Positions 1-9,700 of a stretch of DNA of 64,000 nt are shown piece by piece. Position 1 is the first letter of the stretch. Each line of letters starts with the position of its first letter. A program made the translations under genes and the position numbers. The notes under the pieces were generated by a model. The model searched no databases, was not told the origin of the DNA, and saw nothing but the letters and a program-made list of their open reading frames with translations. The stretch is from Nectonema munidae (lineage: Eukaryota > Nematomorpha > Nectonematoida > Nectonematidae), in contig JAUIRK010000036.1 of the NCBI GenBank assembly GCA_030549495.1, forward strand, positions 124,001 through 188,000, written 5' to 3'.

Positions 1-212
1 TTTTGAAAAATATTTAAATCAATCGCAAATAGGTAGACACCTAAATATAGCTTAAATCAACTAAACTTGGACTTCTTTCAAAAATGGGCTTTTTTACTGC
101 TAAAATATTTTGTTTTATGAAAAAATTTACAATATTGGATTTGGAGATAGGAAGAAATAAGCATCATTGAATAATAATGTTTAACAGCTCTTTTCCCAGC
201 AAGGATCTAGCC

Positions 213-532
213 CAATGGTTCCCAAACTTTTTTAGCTTGTTACCCAATTTAACATGCCCCAATAATAAGCATGTTACCCTTTTCAAAAAATGTTGTCAGA
301 CTAAACGAAAACACTAGAGATATTTTATATTTATTGTAGTTGAACATTGTTACAGTTTAGTTTACAACATTACATACTAAGACTATTTTGACATTAATTC
401 CAACGCCAGCTACCGCAATGTTTTCATGATTTTCAGAATCATTAACTTCTTTTTCTCTGAACCCTCCATTACCCCCGAAAAATTGTTAAAATACCCCTAA
501 GGGGTCATTTACCCCCAGTTTGGGAAACACTG
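213..532. mobile_element. hAT-like MITE remnant (320 bp)
   Basis: The ends are imperfect inverted repeats: CAATGGTTCCCAAAC on the left and, reading inward from the right, CAGTGTTTCCCAAAC. Flanking 8-mers ATCTAGCC and GTCTAACC look like a decayed 8-bp target duplication. There is no coding content. It lies to the left of the last NCBP1 exon seen, probably in the next intron. Confidence 0.6.
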
Positions 533-701
533 GTCTAACCGCTAATCACAACTATAAGATATTTACACCATTTAATCAATTTTTCGTCTTCAAGTTTGTC
601 TATTTTGCTATTCGCCTAATTTCAAATGTCTTTTCCTACTTCTTTTTTGATCTTTGTAAATAATTTTTTGGAGAGGAGAAAGAAAATAAGAAATAAAGTA
701 C

Positions 702-3700
702 GTTGTCTTTCGGTTGGAGCCAAATGAAGTTATCAATTGAGTTATATCTTCTTCTACCAGCCATCTCTCGATTGTGTGAGCTCCAGGCAAAACCAATCCC
801 TAAGATGAGAGTGAAGAAGTTGAGATTGGAAATAAATAATGATTGGAATGTTGTACCTCGGGTAAGTCCGTATACGAAAATAAGCGAAAGACAGCGCGTG
901 GAGATGGATAGGTGTAGTGGGAATGGTGTGGAGGAGGCATGATGTTCGGCAATTCATGACGACTGCTGCTATCAATGTCAGAGAGGGTTGAGGCGAAAGC
1001 AACGTATGGGCGTATGATCGTAGATTCGTGCCACTTATCCGAGTGCAGGCGCTTGATTTGCGTCCATAAACAGTCTAAATACTTCAAACAATTCAAGGAT
1101 TTAGAGCACACTCACTTTCTTCTTCTGGAATTCTCAGTGTACATTCTTGTGTGGAAGAGACAGGAAATAAGCAGAAATAAATTCCCACTACATGACTAAT
1201 CAACGAGAAAAAAAGAAACTTGGAACAAGGCATAGTGTTTTGAGCGGTGCAGTATCGTTATAATCAAGGCTGAGAATTTGGAGTCAGGGTCGGTGAAGTC
1301 CGAGATTTTAAAAGAATAGTAATCGGAGTTGGTATCTAACAAAATTTAGGAGTCCGGGTCGGTTATTTTTAAGTAGCAAAAAAAATTTTTTTTAAGTATT
1401 TTAAATTAAAAAATAGTTTTTTTTATATGGAATAAAAAATAGTTAAATTTTTTTTTATTAATTTAAAATAATTCATTAGGAATGTGAGAGCTTTTATTCT
1501 AAAGCAGTGATTCTCAAACTTTTTTCTCTTATGGACTCTTTTCGAACTGGGAATTTTTTTGTAGATCCGCTATTTCTTATTGCTACCAATTATATTTTAA
1601 AGGTTGTTTAATCGATCAAAATATAAGAATAAGTAAGACCGTCTTAATCACTATTTTTTTATTTCTTTACATTTTATATAGTGTTTTTTAACTCTGATTT
1701 TATCTATTAAAAATTTATTAAACTGTATAAAATCAAATTTTATTAAGTCAAAAAAGTGAACATTTTTCTTCGAAAAAAATGTACGTTCTTTAGTGTGAGT
1801 CTTGAACTTGATACTAAAATTGATATGTCAGGTTCCGATAAAGTCAATGAAAATCCTAAACCCCAACTATCATTAAAATTAAGTCGATTTTGATGAAACG
1901 AGATAAAATCACGACTAAGCGCTTTAAAATTATCACTAAAAAATAAATGATATTTTAATCACTTTTGGTAATAAAAATGATTCAACAAAATACGAAGATG
2001 AAAAAGCAGTGACAAATAACTGAGCTTTTTATTTAACCCATTAAGTCACAATGTTCCAATTTGGGAACATAAGTAATTTCATCTTCGTCTGCTTTTTTCA
2101 ATGACTTTGAATATAAATCGTCTGCGTTTTTTTTTAATATTGTCTGATTTCTATGGTATTAAATTGGTTAACTGTTTAATGAACAGATTCGCCTTTATAA
2201 AAATATGATCGTCTGCATTTATGAATTCTTTTTAATAGAAATCGTCTGCTTTACATTACATATTGTCTGATTATTTTGGTCGTTAAAATAAGGAACCTTG
2301 TAAAATTTGATGGATTCTAAATTTGAAATATTCTTATATGGATATCCCTCCATATAAGAAAGTTTCACTTGAAAAGATTTTCTCCCAAAAAAGTTCATTT
2401 TTTGTGAAATCTGTTATCTCTAGAAATGATTTCAAATTGATATCAAGATTTCTACGTTTTGACAATCCTCTGACCAGGGATACGGCACAAGATAAAATCG
2501 CTTCCGTTAGAGTGTTGCATGAACATTTTAACAAAGTTTTCAATAGGTAAGACACGTATTCATTTTATAAATATAACATATTTAGCTTAATTTTTTTTAA
2601 ATGAAGTCACTCTTTTTAGATTCATGTTTGCATTGATTTATAATAATCATGGGCACAATTTCAAATACAAACGTGAAATGAATAATAAGTAAAATGATCC
2701 GTGGAGGTCCACATGAACCACATTGAGGAAAACTGTTCTAAAGCTTTGAAAGACCAAAATGTATAACGTAAAGTTGCTTCATCAGAAAAAGCAAATTAAA
2801 TGCCTATTTTAAAACTAAAATCTGCAATAGATCTTTTTGGTATAATTTTTATATGTAGGCAAAAAAATTAATTTTACTGTACTACTAAAATCGTTTTTTC
2901 CTGGCATTAGTTAAAAGGTCTGGTTTTTATCATAATAAAATATAATAAATTTTAAAATAATTTGCAATAGAGTTTCGATAAGCGAAATTGCATGCTTACA
3001 TTAACCCATTTAAGACCAAGCAAAGCAGACGATATCTAAAAAAACGCAGACGATTTATATTCAAAGTCATTGAAAAAAGCAGACGAAGATGAAATTACTT
3101 ATGTTCCCAAATAGGAACATTGGTCGTAAATGGGTTAACCCATTTAAGACCAAGCAAAGCAGACGATATCTAAAAAAAACGCAGACGATTTATATTCAAA
3201 GTCATTGAAAAAAGCAGACGAAGATGAAATTACCTATGTTCCAAAATAGGAACATTGGTCGTAAATGGGTTAACTGGGCAACGATCGTAGTCGACAAATG
3301 TCGACTATACAGAAGTAAAATCATCCGCGTATATTAACGATTTTAAATAGAAATCTTCTACCTTACACTATATATCGTTTGATAATTCTGGTCATTAACC
3401 CATTTAAGACCAAGCAAAGCAGACGATATCTAAAAAAACGCAGACGATTTATTTTCAAAGTCATTGAAAAAAGCAGACGAAGATGAAATTACTTATGTTC
3501 CCAAATAGGAACATTGGTCGTAAATGGGTTAACGGGTCAAAAAGCGCCTTACTTCTTCCTGTGGATAGGGAGATGAAGAGCGCCAAACTTGGAGAATTGG
3601 CAAGTGAATCTTAGGCCTGTTGTTCATGTAATGCTCGACCTTAGCCAAAATCTTATTCAAGTCATGATCCCTCTTTTGATGCAGCCTCTTGCCAACCTGA

Positions 3701-6700
3701 AAGAAGGACGAAAAGAAAACGCGTGAAAAAGAGGAGGAGGAAGAAAAAGGATGTTAGCGTACCAAAGGCAAGCAGGATAGGACAGCGTAGACAAAGTAAT
3801 CGGAGCGAACTTGTGGCACACTTTCTTCGAGTGTAACGTTGACAAAATTTTCAAAAAGATTCACAATTGAGGAAACCGTGATTGTATTGCAATTGACAAG
3901 GTCAGCAAAGAATTTGATCTGACAATCAAAAATGAGCATTTAGAAAAAAATAAATACCCAAAATAAAGCTTAATACTGTTGCGCCAGTAGGTAAGGAAAT
4001 TCGCTTAAATTAACAAGTTAGTCAGTCTTGACGTAAATTTTATTATTCCGTCGATATAACATATCTGACATTTTTTATAAAAAAAAATTTAAAAAAAAAA
4101 GGGGGGGAAACCACTTACGTCATTTATAGAAAAAAATAATGCGTGTTAGAATTAATAAAAACAAAGTTTTAGATCGCTAAAAAAAGTTCTACATCATTTT
4201 ACTTATAACTTCCTATACGATGGTATGCTTTTATTATTTGGAAACAATAAAAAAATAAACAAAAAATATCGTTTAATTCTTAGCCTTCATTTTTTTATTA
4301 AAATAATATATACTACAAATACTGTATACTACGAGTCAGTCAGTTGAACCGTACAAACCATTATATGCCAGATTTAGTTAACGATGTTATCCTCGCTGAT
4401 CTAAATTCAGACACTCTTAAAAATGAGTTCCTTAACCGGTTATCTTTTTAATACAAATCTTCTGCCTTATATAAGACATCGTCTGCATATTCTAGTCGTT
4501 AACGGGTTAATAGATCAGTAGTTTTTTTGAATAAGAAATTTGATTGAAAGAGAAATCGGTAATGAAAGAATTTTCAAAAACGAAAAACTTGTAAAACTCA
4601 GAAAGTATAATTATCTTCTTTGGTCCCAGTTCAGCCTTTTGAGGCGTGCTATAACTCTTTATAATTTCATTCTATTGTTATTTTAAATTTTTTTTTGTTA
4701 AAAAATCCTTTTTTTTCCAAGAATTTTGCGTAAACCAAAAGGAGGAACTTTTATAACGAGTTTTAAAAAGCATACTCTATAAAAGTAGCATTATGATTTA
4801 TGAGTTAGCAAGCACATTGCTTTTGTAAGAAAGACCCCCTTCCCCCATTATCAAAAGGTTGCTGATGCCATTTCTTAACAGGAAAGCTATTTTGAATGTA
4901 CATTTTTTAGATAACGGATCACATCAATATTCTACACATGCTAAAAGAAATGTCAAGAAAAGGCAGAAGGTATATCTTACAAGATTTTTACACTTTGACC
5001 AATCACAATTTCGTAAGGATTCTTTAAACTTCTTCACAAGAACTTCCAAGAAGTCTGAACAGGCAGAGTGATTTTTCACATTCATCAATCCCACCAACGT
5101 AGAGTAAATCGTCAACTTTTGAGGCATGTTCATCACACTGAAATCAAAGTAACACTCATTTAACCCTAGGGCATTGCAAAAAAGATAAATTTAACATTTT
5201 AAGAATACGATGGAATTTGGCCAATGGTTATCCAGCTTTGTTTCTAACCGGTACATCCCTATTTATTATACGTAGTTGATTTCTGGTTGAAGACGAATTT
5301 TAATATGTGCCATTGGTGTTCATCAATTCTACAGTTTATACCCCCCCCCCCCCCGTCCCCAATAATTTTCTATAAGTAAGAGTTGATGCTTGTTTATAAA
5401 ACATGTATGATGATCGCATTTTTCCTATCGAACATATTTTACAGACGATGCGTGAGAGCTATATAATAATAATCCATTGCTTCAATATGCACACAATAAG
5501 AAAGCAATGTTTATTACAGTGTCTCCTCTTTATAGTATTTTTGAGCAAACACATGTTGATGATCCACTAGATTTTCTCATCTTCTGTCACAGTGATTCTA
5601 TTTCTCTTCCTCTCTCCTCTGTTTTTCTCTTCCGCTTTCTCTGCTAAAACTCAATCATTCACCCAAGCTCATTCAAGCTCTCTTCTCGTCTAATTAGCAT
5701 TTAGAGTTAAATTAAAAGAGTTTTCAATCGTTACAATTTTATATCAATGAATATTGTTAGACTCGCGCTAAGCATTTTTTTTCAACAAAAGTCACTTAAT
5801 CTTTATCACTACGTTTGCTACATTTTGTAACATTTGAAAAATTTAATTTTTTCAAGTCAAGAAATTTTTTTCTATAGTTATTTGGGAATAAATATTTTGA
5901 CTATCTATTCAGTTTAAAAGCAAGAATACTCTATTTGCTTAATATTTGAGCAGAGATATTTTTTATAATGTTCGATTGTTAAATTTTATAAGTAGCACTG
6001 TGCATAATCAAATCACTTTTTTTAAGAAAATTTGTTGATTATAATAAAAATATAATATCGAAACAAAATGTTTCATGTGTTAAAAATGTACTTGATCTAT
6101 TTATGACAGCTGTCAGAATTTTATTTGTAGACAGAAATATTCAAAAAAAACGCAATGATTTTCTTTTCTCGTATACTTTGATTTATGTTAATTTGGTCCT
6201 CGGACATTTCGCCCCATTATTTTCATAAGACAGTTCGTCCCATGGACAATTCGCCCCATTATTTTCATAAGACAGTTCGTCCCATGGACAATTCTCCCCA
6301 TTATTTTCATAAGACATTTTGTTTCATGGACAATTCTAAAAAATTAAGAGATAAATTGATTAATTTGAAATAATTTAATACAGATAAAATAAACAAGAAT
6401 AATATCAAATAAACTCTAATTCTTTATGCCTCCTATTATTTTGAAATTATTCTGAGAACAGACGGTTCCATTTTAAAATAGTGAAAATTGCTTTATTAGT
6501 TTATTTTGTCTCCTTTCTCTCTTATGTTAATTATGTAGCAAATTTTTCAATTTTGAGTAAAAGGTAAGGTGCAGCGGGTGTGTTTTCATTGACAAGGCAC
6601 TGATGTACCGCTTATGTCAAACTGAACACATTCGTATCGATGAGGAATCGAATCCAGAGGCTTCCGTGCTGAGTCTATCATCTCAACCAACCTGCCATGC

Positions 6701-9700
6701 CACCCATAGAGTATACTGTAGTCAACCAATGGACCATGGACCACTAGTGGTCCATGATATTTTTTTGGTGGTCCACAGTAATTTTAAAATTTTAAAAAGA
6801 ATAAAACTTTATTGATTAAAAATTTCAATGAAATTCAAAAACATCACTTAAAGGTTAGAGACCAATCATAAACTTTTAAGAAATATTGAAGATGCATAAG
6901 TAATCTTATGCCATGCGAATTTGAGATAAACAAACATGTATAATCGATTAAGTCTAAAATTATATTTTTACCATTGTATTTTTTTGCAATTTTGTACACA
7001 GATTTACATTGTTCATGGGAAATCCCCAACTGCGTAAATACTTGGGCATTAAAAAAAAGGTAAAGTTGTTGGGTATATGCTGCAGGGCTCGAAGAACGCT
7101 TAACGCCATGATATGCCAATCTAACTGGAAAAAATAAGCTACTAACAGTATCAAAGTAGAAAATAAGAATTAGGCAGATTATAAAATATACTTTTATTCA
7201 AACTTTATACTATGTAACATATAAAGTTCATTTGTAGATCAATTTCATTTTTAAATTCTTTCAATATATTTGTTCATTTTATGTTTATGTTAATAAAGTT
7301 CTTCTTAAAACTAAATTTTTTTATTGCACTTTTAAGAAATAATAATGTCTGTAAAAAGTATTAAACGCAAGTATTCAGAAGACTATATTAAATTTGGCTT
7401 CACTTTTCAAGAAAAAAAATGGCATGGAGCTACCACAGTGTGTTTTTTGTTATAAAGTATTGGGAAATGAATCATTGAAGCCAGCTAAACTTAAGCTACA
7501 TCTTGAAAAGTGTCATCCTAATTTGTTGCAAAAGGATAAAAAATATTTTGAAGAGAAATTAGTGTCACTCAAGCGGCAACGCCTTGATGCATCAGGTAAG
7601 TTCCATGAAAAGACCAGCAATGCGGTACGTGCTTCCTATATTGTTGCATACAAAGTGACACAAGCCAAAAACCTCATACGATTGTTGAGCAGCTTGTTTT
7701 ACGTTGTGCAAAAGAAATGGTCAGACTAGTAGTTGGTGAAGACGCAGCACGTAAACTTAATGATATATCTGTATCTAATGACACTATTTCAAGACGAATA
7801 AATGAAATCTCACAAAACATCTGTCAACAGGTTGTCAACGAGGTAAACAAATCTCCAATGTTTGCAATACAGTTGGATGAATCAACTGATGTTTCGCTTT
7901 CCTCTCAGCTAATGGTGTTTGTGCGATATTTGGTTGAAAAAGACTTCAAAGAAGAATTTCTTTTTTGTAAGACCCTTGATACCACCACGCGTGCTCAGGA
8001 TATTATGGAAATTGTAAACAATTTTTTCAAGCAAACAGTCTGGAATGGAGAAAGTTGATTGGTGTCACCACGGATGGTGCACCTTCTATGCTAGGTTCAA
8101 GATCAGGATTCCAAGCCAATCTTCCAAGGCTCCATTAGTAATTGGCGTTCACTGCTTCATCCACAGAGAGGCATTGGCTTCAAAAACACTACCAGGTCAT
8201 TTAAATATCGTTTTTAAAGGACTAGTAAAGGTGGTTAATTATGTAAAATCTTCAGCAGTTAACACTAGGTTGTTCAAAAAATTATGTCAAGACATGGGTT
8301 CCGACTTTGAAGTTTTGCTATTCCATACATCTGTACGCTGGCTGTCAGCAGGTAACGTGCTTAAGAGAGTGTTTGAATTAAGAGAAGAATTGGTTTTATT
8401 CCTTCAGTCTCAAGGCAAACAGGATTTAACAGATTTGTTAAAAAATTCAGCTTTAGAACTTGCATATCTTACTGATATTTTTGCAATTTTGAAAAAAATA
8501 AATCCCCAACCGCAAGGAAAAGGTGCAAATTTGTTTTCTCACCAAGGCATCATCAAAGCTTTTCTTGAAAAATTAGAACTCTGGATTGGACGAGTAGAAA
8601 ATAACAATTTAATTCAATTCCCATGCTTGAAGAAAAGAAAAACATTCAAATAGAAATTTGCGAACATTTACGAAATTTGCGAGATGAATTTCACAGATAT
8701 TTTCCCGAGGCGGACATGACAAACAACCATTTGTTTTACCCAGGAATCCATTTATAGCAAATTCAAGAGGAGTTCTTGGAACCAAAAAATGATTTGGAAG
8801 TCTCAAGATGTGTATCAGAAGTCTTCAATAAGATTTTGGGCCACTATGATTGGCATTTACCCAAATTTGTCAACACATGCTATCAAATATCTTCTACCAT
8901 TTTCATCAACCTACATGTGCGAAAGTGGTTTTTCAAATTTGCTGCACATTAAGTCTGGTTAGTGAGAAGAGAATCCAAAAATCTGGTTACAAGGAAAAAT
9001 GACTACTAATCATAATGGATATATATATGATTTTTAAAAAAAATCATTTTGTAATTATCTGGACATTGTAGCTCACAATAGCTGGATTATACAAAAGTAC
9101 AATTATCCAGAATTTTTTCCTTCAACTCGCAAAAGTGGGAGAAAGTACTTCATCAGAGATTTATCCTTGAAGTTAAGTGACCTATCAATGCGAGCAAGGT
9201 GCAATGATCCCTTTACACACCGTCTTACAAGAGATCTCATAAGTTTCTATGGAATTGAGCAAGATTCAATTCAACCATCTACTTCTACACGAGGGTATTG
9301 TTATGTTTCCACTTGTAAACCTAGAATAAGAACCACAATAAAGTGTTCTAAATGCAACAAATCAGTCTGTAAATCGCATACAATTTATTTGTGTGAAAAA
9401 TGTGACAAATAATGTATCATATCTTCATATTTTTTTATTATCATTGAAAATTGTAATGCTTTGTTTTTAACTAATTTCATTTTTTCTTAATTTTAATCTA
9501 AAATAAAGCTTTTTTATTGAAATTTTTTATCTTTTTTTATAAAAAATTCTGAGAAAAATTAAGGCTGTTATAGAAATATACGTGATAATTTGAATGTAGC
9601 ATTTGTATATGTTAGTAGGCTAAATCGGCAATTCAAAAATGTATTGGAGTAAAACTCCCAATTCCGTCTTGCGAAGGTTAATGCCTGGAGCTTCTTAACT

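Larger units (their letters stand above)
5341..6715 (+). repeat. 1.4-kb interspersed repeat, copy 1
   Basis: From a poly-C run followed by aataattttctataagtaag through to atgccacccatagagtat, this segment is highly similar to 26451-28292 in ABCE1 intron 8. It includes a 42-bp minisatellite (6196-6340) and a SINE-like tail (6561-6710). Compared with copy 2 it lacks a 203-bp nested MITE and the right half of the minisatellite-bearing element. It has no long reading frame. Lies across NCBP1 intron 3. Confidence 0.8.

Noticed and set aside
6185-6373. Apparent repeat protein [14 protein letters not shown], also at 27611-27799
   Set aside because: The repeat unit is 42 bp, divisible by three, so any frame without a stop looks like a repeat protein. 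It lies at the end of a non-coding mobile element.
6844-7154. Two overlapping minus-strand frames with protein-like text (FNAQVFTQLGISHEQCKSVY)
   Set aside because: They could be joined by a frameshift at a T-run, but I recognise no family and there is no supporting context; possibly TE debris.
2323-9412. One spliced piggyBac-derived gene joining 2323-2550 and 9059-9412
   Set aside because: The catalytic core is absent between them and NCBP1 exons on the opposite strand lie in between; two independent fragments are simpler.
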